A DNA stretch of 64,000 nucleotides from Candolleomyces eurysporus (taxonomy: Eukaryota > Basidiomycota > Agaricomycetes > Agaricales > Psathyrellaceae): assembly GCA_027579435.1 (NCBI GenBank), contig JANBPK010000730.1, forward strand, positions 330,509 to 394,508, read 5' to 3'. Both the position numbers and the translations under genes were made by a program. Below the pieces are notes generated by a model that saw only the letters and a program-made list of their open reading frames with translations, was not told the origin of the DNA and searched no databases. Below, piece by piece: positions 21,233 through 32,243 of this stretch (its first letter is position 1; every line of letters begins with the position of its first letter).

Positions 21233-23818
21233 ATGGCACGCCCCTCCACCTCCAACCAACCGACTCCCAGGATCTACGGCTCGACCATCCCCCCAATCCA
21301 CGTAAACGACGGCTCCGTCTACACTCTCCTCTTCCAAACCAACTTACTTCAGAAGACCGAGAGCTTTTACGCCTATCCCACCGATCGCCCCGCCTTCATT
21401 GATGCTGCGACAGGAGATAGTCTTTCCAGAGTAGAATTGAAAGAATTAACCCTGAAATTAGGATATGGTCTTCGGAACCACGTCGTCCTTCCCTCTCTCC
21501 CTGGCGGTACAAAGCACCGCGTCCTATCGAGAGGCGACGTCGTTATGATATTCAGCCCTAATTCGTTGTCTTGGCCAGTCATGTTATTTGGGTGAGTGCC
21601 AATTCGCCCGCCACCACACTCGATCTCATCCTTAATCGACCTTCCTTTCCAGGGCTGTCGCAGCTGGACTCAAGATCACCCTCGCGAGCAGCACCTCCAC
21701 GGCTCTCGAGCTCTCTCATCAGTGGACCGACAGCAGAGCACGTATGCTCGTCGTTGCTCCATCTCACCTCCCTACCGCAATCGAGATGTTCACGTCCGTC
21801 CTCAAGGTCTCCGAGTCCGAGGCTCGTTCGCGTATCTGGGTTATGGATAGGCTGTGGAGCTATGGTCGCGCTATTGAGAGCGAGAGCATTGACGGGTACA
21901 ACTCCGTAGGGCGATTGTTCGGATTCGGGAGACTGGAGAGTGAAGAGAAATTCGATGGAGCCGAGGCAGACGAGACGGTGTACATTTGCTACAGCTCTGG
22001 TACGACTGTGAGTTCACCGTCCTTCGTCCTCCTGATCTTGACTCGTTTTTGATGCATTCTCCTCTTAGGGAAAACCCAAAGGCGTCGAGGTAATTATACT
22101 TCACGCAATGTTCCGAAGTTGGTTTCATCGCTGACGGAAATTTTGCAGTCGTCCCATCGAGCAGCAGGCTCCGTATTCAGAATGGCTTGGGAAATCTTCA
22201 AATCGATTCGGGGAGAGCACGACGTCTCGTTGGCTCTTTTACCATTCTACCATATCTTCGGTTCGTCTTTCACCTGCTCAGGTAATCATCGCGCAATAAG
22301 ACTTATCCTTCTCTCGATGGCAGGCCTCATCGCACACCTCCACCACAGCTTCTACCTAGGGATGCCGACGGTCATTCTCACAGGCGGATTTGAGCCGACA
22401 GCGTTCTGTCAGGCGATAGAGAAATACAAAGTGACTATGGCTATGGTGGTACCTCCAATCTTACAAGTATTAACCCAGCACCCGGGTAAGCATCCTTGCT
22501 TTTGCGTCTGGCTCTCAAACTGCAGACTATACAGGACAAGCTGACGATAATTACCCACAGCCACGGCAAAGTACGATCTCCGTTCCCTCAGAACTTTCAT
22601 CTCCGGCGCCGCACCCCTCTCGCGCGCACTCGTCCACAACGTCCAACAGAAATTCAAACCACTAGGATGGAATCCGATCATTGTGAATGGCTACGGAGCT
22701 ACAGAGACGACCCTCACTGTGACCGTCGTCCCTCCATCCCGATGGGACGACCCAAGTAAGATCGGTGCCGTAGGTGTATTAGCGCCCAACCTAGAATGCC
22801 GTATCGTGAAAGAGGTTGCGATTATGAGAGACGCCAGAGGGTGGACAGAGGTTGTAGTAGACGCAGAGGAAGGGGAGGAAGGCGAGATGTGGGTTCGGGG
22901 GCCCACGAGAATGAAGGTACGATCAAATGCCATCTCTTCAAAGCCTCTCGGATCGCTCTTTGTTACTGACAAACACCATTTCATTTCAATACACAGGGCT
23001 ACCTCCATAACCCCAAAGCTACACAAGAGAGCTTTCATGCTGAAGGTGGTTGGTACAAGACAGGTGACATCCTCCGACGTGACAAGGACGGGTTTTTCTG
23101 GGTCGTCGATCGGAAGAAAGAGATGATCAAGTATAAGGTTAGTGCACCTCAATCCTCACAGCCATCGGACTCGATCGTAACTGTATTCTTCTATCAGGGT
23201 CTACAAGGTACGCTTGATCGTCCGAATGATGGACTATGCGTGTAGTTGATTCTGAACTTCTCGCAACAGTTGCTCCAGCAGAGCTCGAAGCGCTCCTTCT
23301 CGAGCATCCTCAAGTGCAGGACGTCGGTGTAGTTGGAGTTATGGACGAATACTCTGGGAACGAGCTTCCTCGGTACGTCTTGTTAAACCTTTATCCCAAG
23401 ACTCGGAGGATAACACCACTCGCGCATTGATAGTGCCTACGTCGTCCCAAGCGACACAACTATCCTCGAAGACACGAGATCTGCTCGTCTTCATGAGTTC
23501 GAGAAAGACGTCAAAGAATGGGTAGCTCAGAGGGTCTCGAGACATAAACAGTTGCGAGGAGGTAGGTTTGCACACCCTCGAGATGTACCGATCGTGTTCT
23601 CACATATTGCAAAAGGTGTTGTTGCGATGTCTGCTATACCTAAAAGGTAAGATCCCGTCACACTTTTAATTTTAGTACCCTGCTGATTCGACCTTCCAAT
23701 TGATATTGCACATAGCCCCACCGGAAAGATTCTTCGTCGTGAGTTGCGCAGTCTCACCACCGTGGACGCTGTAGCAGCCTCGAGTTCTGGACATGTGCCG
23801 TTGAAGGCGAAACTTTAA
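21233..23818 (+). CDS. Acyl-CoA ligase of the 4-coumarate-CoA ligase-like (ANL) family
   Basis: Adenylate-forming enzyme: activates a carboxylic acid with ATP and transfers it to CoA. Start MARPSTSNQPTPRIYGSTI; stop TAA at 23,816-23,818. Motifs in order: A3 P-loop YICYSSGTT then GKPKGVE split by an intron; LLPFYHIFG; A5 GYGATE; A7 WYKTGD; A8 VDRKKEMIKYKGLQ then APAELE, split by short introns; A10 SPTGKILRREL with the catalytic lysine. Eight or more introns of about 50-65 nt keep the frame. It ends VPLKAKL, not a canonical PTS1 tripeptide, so peroxisomal import is not evident. The substrate cannot be read from sequence; an aromatic or fatty acid is likely from the family. A broken duplicate of its 5' end lies at 15,425-15,985. 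Confidence 0.9.
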
Positions 23819-23819
23819 T

Positions 23820-25680
23820 ACTAACAAGACCTGCCTTGCTTCGCTACGGCATTGGGATCCAGGAATATGGGTCTATCCTCAGGATTTAAGCTCGCTATTA
23901 TATTGAGTCTGAAGATACGGGACGGTCAAGGGTGTTCTGCAAAGCTCATTCGATCAATCGCTCCGCGTGCGGAAGTGTATCATCTATTTGAAAGTTTTTG
24001 AAACTCATATCTCTGCATGCAATGCAAACCTTGGTACAAACTAATATAGAGTCGGACATGAGGCCATTGCTGCCCCTTTCAGTTAGGACTTCATTTAAAA
24101 GACTCTGCAAGTCGTATCCATTGGGGTGCATTAGTATGACTTAACACTCTAGACGTATTCGCCGCCTCAACTCAAGCTGGTAATGCCTCTAGCTTGAGCA
24201 TCTCCAGAAATATAAGGTTAAGTCATGTTGCTGCCCTAGGCTCTTTTTTTTTTTTTTCCAGACAATGAGCAACTCATGTTATAATAGAAGCTGAGATGGG
24301 AGACTTGTTGCGCATAACGACATAATGTGTCATCTAAGGTCAAAGCAAGAACAGAGATCAACAAAGAAGAAGGTTGGAAAGACCGGTTGAAGAGAGAGGC
24401 GCCAACACGTGAGTTGGCTGCAGCCTTTGAGATATGGGGGGACTTGTAAGGGAGCCCTGTGCACGACTACGAATGCAGACAGGTCAACGCGAGAACAAAA
24501 AGAAAGTTACAGAATGCAGAAAGGGAAAATTTGGAAAGAACGGGTCAAAGAGAAAGCCGCCAAGAGGTAAACAGAACTAAACTGATCGAGGACGTATCTT
24601 TCAAGATACTAGAGGATAGACTTCTTCACGAACTTCGTTCGGGAATCACATCAAACTTAAAGTCCACGTTGTCTTTCCGACTGTGATTCCGGCTAGCCCT
24701 GCTTCTGACTCGTGGTCCTTTTGTCGCCTGAAGTTGACGTCGACTGATTGGAAGAAGTGCTGCCTAGCAGAAGTTGATTCGTTTGGAGTCTTACTCAGTA
24801 ATCACTGTCAAAAACGCACACAGTTCACTCGCTGCCTGACAGCGCAGACCGCCCCCGGAGGTACAAACCTGCAGTTTTTCCCTATTCTTTGGCTCCAATA
24901 CAAACTGCACCCTCATTTCAAGGCGGTCTCGATGTCTGACCGGACGTCATCCCGATTCTCTTACTCAAGTGGAAATTTTCGTCGTTACACATGCTCAGGT
25001 ATCACCCCTTGGGGACAGTATGCTTTACTTGGCACTGTTCATACATTCCCTATTTCTACTTCTCTAGACGACCTCCTCCTTCTATGGTCCTTTGTCTTAT
25101 CTTGCACAAGGCATATGACCACGTTTCAATCAATAGAAACCCCGTTCAAGTGCACCCTCGAATGCCTTGGCGCCTATTTTGTAAACCTTATTCTGACAGG
25201 TTCCTTTCTAAGCATCCTGCTACCAAGTAGCGAAGATGAATGCATAGGTATAGTAACGTGCCTTACTCCAAACCTTCAAGCCCTGTGCCCAATACACCTC
25301 TGGTCACTTTCCATCCAGACGTCGACCGGAACTCCTCTGATAATCTCTCAGCAGCACCCAGCCAGTAGCACGTTTAGCCTTTCTCGTCAGGCCCAAGGTA
25401 AAGGAACACCGTCAGACACCGCTCACAACCGATTTTTGGAGCCCATGTCGGATATCCCCAGTGACCGGTACGTTCCACCCCCTTTTCACTTTGCACAGAC
25501 ACTGATTCCGATCATGATGATGCGAACTAGAATACTGAAGCTCGAAGGTGAGGATATTGAATGCCCATCGGCTGTGTCGCTAAGTCAGTCGCAGACATCA
25601 GCGTCGAATTCGACGCGGACTATATCAAGGATTTATGTTCTAACCCTGGCTCGTTGTCCTTAATGATTATTGACGCGCCA
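23820..25680. other. Intergenic region and possible 5' exons of CHAT gene 1
   Basis: A T14 run lies at about 24,246-24,259. A short stretch at 23,832-23,862 (TGCCTTGCTTCGCT, then GCATTGGGATCCAGG) recurs at 48,312-48,344. Open plus-strand stretches occur at 24,683-25,663; one segment near 25,585-25,640 reads VADISVEFDADYIKDL and looks like a coding exon upstream of the CHAT gene, but I could not find a donor in phase with the next exon. Confidence 0.45.
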
Positions 25681-25681
25681 G

Positions 25682-28600
25682 GTGGAGCCACCCAGCAACG
25701 TCATCTCAACCATTCATCCGATAGGACGTGGAAGCATCACGGGTTTGTACTGATGTAGGCATTGTTTGATCTTCTGGTCATTCATTTCCGCAGAAGTACT
25801 GACCATAGTTCTCAGGTCGAAGGGTGTCCGCGAAATTACCGTCGTTATCAAATCGAACATCTGGGGTGATCTCACCCGATACCGTCTATTGGAACCTCGG
25901 TTAGTCGAGCTCGTCCTGAAGGAGAGTGGTGGGTGTTGCGATTCCCGATGCTCGTTCGCCTCCTAATTGTTTTCCAGAGGAAAAAATCCCAATCAAAACA
26001 AGGCCTGAAGATAGCGGAAATCCGTCGGGTCCTCAACACCAGATGTCTTTGCTCGTTCGTGCATCGCAGAGTAAGTTGTTCAAAAGACATCTTTTCCTGA
26101 GGTGAAGACTCACCCAGGCGCTCTCCAGGTATGGTGGACAACCAAACTAGCGAAATGGAAACAGCCTTGTGGGCCCGCTGCGTGCATTTTAACACTGTGC
26201 TTAGCGAAAGCGGACCCTCCGTAAGGACCTTGGATGAGACCATGCCCAACATTCAGAGGCTCCTGTGTTCCACCCCGCCAGACAGTCCGGTTCGGCTTAG
26301 GACCTTGATGCTACTCGCGTCAGCCGCGCTCGATCGTTCTCTTCGAGCGGAGCAGCCCGATGATAAAGCTCTCAACAACGTTGACTCCCTCCTGGACGAA
26401 CTATCGAATGGCCAGGTGTGGGCTCTGCGCCCGGAATTTCAAGGTGCTATCGCTCAGCTACGCGCTACGGTACATAAGGCTCGACGCAAGGCGGTTACCA
26501 ATGCTTGCCGAGTCCTTGCTGAGCAGTCTCTCGAGGCTGCGGAAACCTTGAAGACTACGGGAGACATGACGCACATTCAGGTAGTCAACAAAAAACTCCG
26601 AGATCTAGTCGCGACCACGCCGATCAACGATCCCCTACGGCCTGGCATCATTACAATGCTCGCCGAGAACCTCCTCCATTGTGCCAGAGGCAAGGCAGAC
26701 TACGACATCAGCTACCTCAGCGACGCAATAGATTCCCTGGAGCAAGCTTTTCCAAGATCAAGCCGCTCAACGGACGGGCTGGAGCAAGTCGTGACGAGCC
26801 CTGGGCCCACGACTAGGGGAGCCAAGGCACTTCAATCGGTGCAACGCACTCTCTACGCGTCATTGAAGCTTCGCTACGCCTTACTGAACAGGGCCGAAGA
26901 CCTGGATCGGATGCTTGCATTGCTCCCCAGCGATACACACGACCCCCNAGGAGCTCCTGGAACTCGGTGAACATTTATATACTCGATTCGAGCTCCAAGG
27001 AAACCTGTCCGACATCAACAGATCTATTGACTTGCAAAAAANGCGCGATTCAGATAGCGTTAGCTGGAGATCCTGCGGACGGGTCAAATTTGGGAGTCCA
27101 TCCTGCTTGCAAGGAGGCGGCATGGTTGTCACGAGCTTACCGCAGCCTCGCGCTTGCGTTTGAGGCGAGGTTCAAGCAATCAGACGACCTCGTCGACCTC
27201 AACGAATGTCTTCGTTTCTTCAGGAAAACGTTGACAATGCCTCTTGCTCCAGCGCAGAATCCCAGCGTCCGCATCGGCACCTTCCAACGCCTTGCTTCGT
27301 CGTTGGCCTATTACGCATTGAACCACCAGGATTCGGACCATCTAGAAGAGATCATGACCCTACTTGTAGACCTCGTGTCACAGATACCTCCAGACGGCGC
27401 CAAGAATAGCCTTATGTCACCACCTCTCCTATGGATGGTTGCGCTCACCCTCGGGTCGATGGCCAGATCTCTCAAAAACCCCGACCTACTCCGGACCTTG
27501 GCTAAAAAGATGGCTCGCCCGGAATTGGACCTGTATCCTGGGCTGTCGACGGCCGAAGTCCTCCAAGCTTACATTGACTTCAACCTGGATCCATCGCCCT
27601 CGACCAACAAAAAGACAATGCCAATTATAGTGAAATTCTTCCGGGCATCCTTAGCTTCGTGTGACAACATCGCAGTGAAACTGGGACTTGCCCGAATTCT
27701 AATCGCACAACCTCAGTGGTATCATTCTCCTCAAGGCGATGAATCTGCGTCGCTCACGAACGAAGGTACGGCCCTTCTGGAGGAATGCTTCGATTCGGCC
27801 CCCGAGCACGATTCAACTTTTCACTACTTCCTTGGACGATTATTCGGTGGATCGGGCGGACTTGACCAATTTGAAAAGGCCATGTTTCACTTCTCACGCG
27901 CCACTTCAGACGCAAAATTGCCGCATGAGCGCCTGGAAGCAGCATACGAATGGGCTGAGATGGCACTGAAGGTCAAATCGACAGACAGCATGACCGCCTT
28001 CGACGTGATAGTCACGACTATCTCCCAAATCGCAGGCCTGGAACAAACGGTCGAGAAGCGCCATCGCATGCTTTCCGGCCTGTCAAGCAGGGTACTTCAA
28101 GCTGCCGAAGCTGCACTCTCTTTTGAAGAGGTCGACAAAGCGTTGGAGCTCCTTGAGCGGGGAAGGGGACTCGTGTGGAACCAGCTCAACAGTCTGCGAA
28201 CTCCCCTTGATGAGCTCCGTTCCCGCGATCCAGCCCTTGCTAATCGACTGGAGTCAGTATCTCGAATGCTGGAGGACGCTGGAGGTCAATCACGGACGCT
28301 GGAGGGAGGATCGGGTGACATTATGGAGAGGAGGCTTGCCTTGCAAGAGGAGTCGTCGACGCACATCAAGCTGGCCAGGGAGCGCGAAGAACTGATCGAG
28401 ACCATCCGAAAGGTCACTGGATTTGAAAGCTTTCTTCGACCGCTACCCTCCAGTGCATGGTTGGCGGATCTCCCGACATCCGGTCCAGTTGTCGTTCTAC
28501 AAGCTTTCAAAGCTCGGTGCGACGCAATAGTGCTCGTTCCAGGTCGGCGCGAGCCAATGCACATTTCGCTACCGAACTTTTCTCCCAAAAAGGCGCAAAG

Positions 28601-29683
28601 GCTCCGAGACGGGCTACGGCTCTCTCTTTCAGCTAATCTGCTAGTTGGTCGAGAGGCTATTGGTATTTCAGACGAAACAGATACCAGAGCTATCCGACCA
28701 ACCGGCACTTCCAAAAAGTCGGTCTCCGAAGTACTCCGTGACACTCTCCGCGAGCTGTGGAAGTGTGTTGTGAAGCCTGTCTTTACTCGTCTTGGGTTCA
28801 AGGTACGTTTTCAGCGAGAATGGTGGTTATGAAACATTTCTAATGAAATACATAGCAGCGTTCCGAAAATCCAGATACCAGGATCTGGTGGTGCCCGACC
28901 GGCCTACTGACGTCGCTCCCTCTTCACGCTGCTGGGATATACGAAACCACCAATCCCGATAGCGAGAGCGCGCTGGATTATGCTGCTTCCTCTTACATCC
29001 CAACGGTCTCTCTACTGACCGAACGAGTGCGAAATACTCGCCTTACTCCAGCAGACAACGCCGGTATCTGTATGCTGAGCCAGGCCAATGCACCGGGATT
29101 TGAACCAATCCCTGGCACAAAACAAGAAATCGATCGGGTTGTTGCGACTGTTAGCGCTTCTTTGATCAGAAGTACGCGGCTGGAGGACGATGAGGCGACC
29201 CAGTCCGCTCTACTCGACGCCATGGAGAACTACGACTGGATTCACCTCGCCTGCCATGGAACTCAAGACACAGAACAGCCACTTGAAAGTGGTTTTGCTC
29301 TCGCGGACGGGCGACTCGAACTCGCTACGATCATCAAATCGAACTTGAAACACGCTGAGTTCGCTTTCCTTTCCGCTTGCCAGACGAGTACCGGTGACGT
29401 CAAACTCAGCGAGGAGTCAGTTCATCTCGCTGCCGGGATGCTCGCTGCGGGCTATCGAGGTGTCGTTGGCACGATGTGGTCAATCATCGACCGCCATGCA
29501 CCACAGGTGGCCGAGGATTTCTACCGAGATGTATTGGCCAGGAGTGGGGACGTCGGTGGAAGGAAGAGGTTGGATGGAGAACAAGCTGCATCTGCGCTTC
29601 ATCACGCAGTTCAACGGCTAAGGAAGAGTGTCGGAGATTCGCACTACGTCGCTTGGGTTCCGTATGTTCACTTTGGGCTTTGA
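25682..29683 (+). CDS. CHAT-TPR protein 1 (CHAT/caspase-like protease), 5' end uncertain
   Basis: Large protein (at least about 1,260 aa) with a C-terminal CHAT domain, a caspase-clan cysteine protease fold. Exons with agreeing phases: 25,682-25,742, 25,794-25,928, 25,978-26,070, 26,129-28,802, 28,859-29,683. The N-terminal exons (VLRSKGVREITVVIKSN) may form a C2-like or beta-rich domain. The long exon is alpha-helical with TPR-like repeats (LLELGEHLYTRFELQGNLSD, LSRAYRSLALAFEARFKQSD). The CHAT part has IWWCPTGLLTSLPLHAAG, catalytic His in HLACHG, catalytic Cys in FLSACQTSTGD, MWSI, and the usual end WVPYVHFGL. Two single N calls (26,947 and 27,042), each beside a homopolymer, shift the frame by one; removing both restores one frame. 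Upstream exons may be missing. Confidence 0.88.
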
Positions 29684-29689
29684 TTTTTG

Positions 29690-30105
29690 ACAATTGTTCG
29701 CCTGAGGCCTGCCATTTCCGTCTTTCGTTCCTGTAGCCCAGGTCTCTCACCCTTTGCGCCTCCATTTTGACTTCTTTAACTTCTCGACCTCCTTAAAAAC
29801 TACTCTGTATCATAAATTCCTGCCCATGCTTGCCTATGCGAGTTCCTGCTATCAGTATACCTCCAAACGTTGGCACTCGGAGACTGAAGAATATCTAATC
29901 CAGGCGAGTAGCAACACATTTTATTTGATTAAAATACATGGTCGTTCAACGACCCCTCCATCTCCCATAACGACATACTCCAGCCTCCTAACACGAACCT
30001 ACTAATAACCAACGCAAAGGGACATATACATTCACCAAGTCATGATAACCGTAACTCATCTCCTTTCATGATCATGATCGTCGCCATCACCCTCAGCAAC
30101 AACCC
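29690..30105. other. Intergenic region between convergent genes
   Basis: No gene seen. It holds the 3' ends of CHAT gene 1 (plus strand) and of the small Pro/Tyr-rich gene (minus strand). Confidence 0.6.
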
Positions 30106-30468
30106 CTACAGATATCCCAAGAATCCCCTCGAGCTGTGCCTCCTGTGCCTCCTGGAGCTCGAGACGATCACAGTGGGTGGGCCTCTCGGGTAGTATGGGT
30201 AACCGTACCCAGGTGCCTGATACATCAACGGGTTCGCAGTGAGCGGGACCGCGGGGTAGGGAGCAGCAACCCTCGGAGGCTGGGCGTAGACTGGGTACGC
30301 AGCGGTCATGGGAGGTGGGGCGTAATGCATTGCGGGAGCTTGAGTGTGAATGACCTGAACGGGCGGGGGAGCTGCGGCGACGGTGTGGGTATAGGGAACT
30401 CCGTAGGCCGAGCCTGCAGTGGCGGCAGGGACGACGACGCTTCCAGCAGAACCGGCGTAGAAAGACAT
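30106..30468 (-). CDS. Small Pro/Ala/Tyr-rich protein (120 aa)
   Basis: Single-exon frame starting MSFYAGSAGSVVVPAATAGS and ending RRHRRHSSRGFLGYL. Composition is dominated by Ala, Pro, Tyr and Val, with repeats of the type YAPPP, YAQPP and a YPYYPRGPP segment before a basic RRHRRH cluster. There is no signal peptide or membrane span; it is probably disordered. A TATATAAGG element lies on the minus strand at about 30,751-30,760. Similar small Pro/Tyr-rich proteins with a basic tail are common in Agaricomycetes and have no assigned function. Confidence 0.7.
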   Translation of the reverse strand: MSFYAGSAGSVVVPAATAGSAYGVPYTHTVAAAPPPVQVIHTQAPAMHYAPPPMTAAYPVYAQPPRVAAPYPAVPLTANPLMYQAPGYGYPYYPRGPPTVIVSSSRRHRRHSSRGFLGYL

Positions 30469-30749
30469 GGCTTTAATTAAGGAAAGAGATGAATTGACGA
30501 GGGAGAGATGTGTCTTTGGTGTTCGTTAAAGAACGATGACGATAACGATGGACGTTCAAGAACGGTGGTTGGTACGAATGGGCGCTCGAGGGGTGCTTAG
30601 ACCGTGTGAGATCGTAAGGGTCGATGAAACGAGGTTCGTCGCTGAATAGAGTCGTGAGGTAGCAGAAATTGAGTTATGCGTGCGAGGTAATGGAGGGTAT
30701 TTTGAACAGGCCAGCTGGTAAAGAAAGAGATTTACATCAGAGCGAAGGA

Positions 30750-30762
30750 GCCTTATATACTG
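30750..30762 (-). promoter_or_regulatory. TATA box of the small Pro/Tyr-rich gene
   Basis: On the minus strand AGTATATAAGG lies about 285 nt upstream of the ATG at 30,468. The distance implies a long 5' leader or a leader intron. Confidence 0.45.
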
Positions 30763-30769
30763 GCTGATG

Positions 30770-32240
30770 GGGATCACCCTGTGATCATCAACCACACAGC
30801 CTTGTCGCCAACGGACCCAGGCTATCCCCACACAACTCCCCATTCGCTCAACTTTCGCCAGTGTGCAGGCAAGCCCGGATCGGAAATCCATCAGCACTGC
30901 CTGATATCAAGGGGTGCTGTTGGCGTTTTGGCCTTGGGCGCTCAGTCAGCTGGACCACCATACACGTATTGTGTACAGGCATCGTTAATGTAGTTGAAGC
31001 CGATGCGCAGCATATCCCTATCGTGACGCATAGCGCGTCCGGGAACTTGTTTCTACGGAAGAAGCGCCTCATTAACTTCACATTACTTTCTTTGAACTAG
31101 GGAATATTACCGTCGACAACGGATAGCACGACAGAAGAAACAAGTATTGGTCAACAGGATGAATAATTTGGTGTCGCATTCGCATTTTAGACTAACGACA
31201 AGGTTCCGACATGAAGACAAGGCTGGACGTCTAGGATCTTCGTCAATACTAGAGCTCACCGTCAAAGATTTACATGTACAAGTTCTGAGTATAGTCGCTG
31301 AGAGTGCAACTTCAATAGCAAATACAATCAGCAAGCCAACGCTTTAGGACATCGCACACTCACCAAAACCTCCGTCTATGTAAGCCAGACAAAACGATCG
31401 ACTGGCGAACTGTGATAAACCGAAGGAGTGGGTCTTGCGCGGAACCATCCCGAAATGAATAACAACCAGCGACTGGCGCAGTACAGACCCTAGTTGGGAA
31501 CAGCATGCAGCGATTCCTCCACAAAACAGATGGAGGCTTCAAATGTGTCTCGCGGGCCAAGGGTCAAAGCGAGGTCGCGTCTACATTCAGCTTGTAAAAA
31601 AACAGCCAAAATTGACAAACATGAAAAGTGGTACTGGAAGCTCCAGGTTCCGTCTCAAATATTGCCGCGTCGTCGTGATATGAAATACTCGGAAGGTATA
31701 AGTGACAGGAAGCAAGCATACTACCTGGTCCCTATCTCGAAATCGAAAAGTTGCGTGGGCCCAGGTGAAACGCCGGGGTTGCGGTGGAGTGAAGTATGAA
31801 AGATAGATATGACTGACGGCCTCTTCCGCCCGAAGTATATCGGTGCCAATTTGACCTGTCAGTGAGCGTGTCAGCGCACGAATATGGATAAGATGGAATG
31901 TAGTCACCTTTGCTGCAGATGCACCATCTATGTGGGCCAGAGCGGGACCGATCTACGAACGAAGAAAACCTAGGATGTCGTGTACTCTATGCATCGAACC
32001 CCTCTACGGCCACGAAACGGTCGCAGACGGAAAAAGTGCTTAGAACTTATCCAAACCAAGAGGAGGGGATTGTTCAATCTTTCATCGCTCCGTTACTCAA
32101 GCAAGCGCGGAAGAAAGGCGGCTGCAGAGTGCAGCCCAAGAGGCTGCGTCGATGATGGATGCAAGAGGAGGTGCAGGAAAACTGTCGGGCTATACATCGA
32201 CTTTTGAGGCTCCGCTCGGTAGTGACCGAGGCCTGGAACG
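30770..32240. other. Intergenic region, no gene supported
   Basis: Short frames in all phases. None has a domain or a splice pattern I can support. Confidence 0.55.
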
Positions 32241-32243
32241 GCG

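Noticed and set aside
24683..25663. 326-codon plus-strand open frame upstream of CHAT gene 1
   Set aside because: No domain and no agreement in phase with the well-supported exon at 25,682; only a short inner segment looks coding.
26940..27050. True frameshift mutations in CHAT gene 1
   Set aside because: Each shift falls on a single N beside a homopolymer; dropping the Ns restores one frame with conserved TPR-like sequence.
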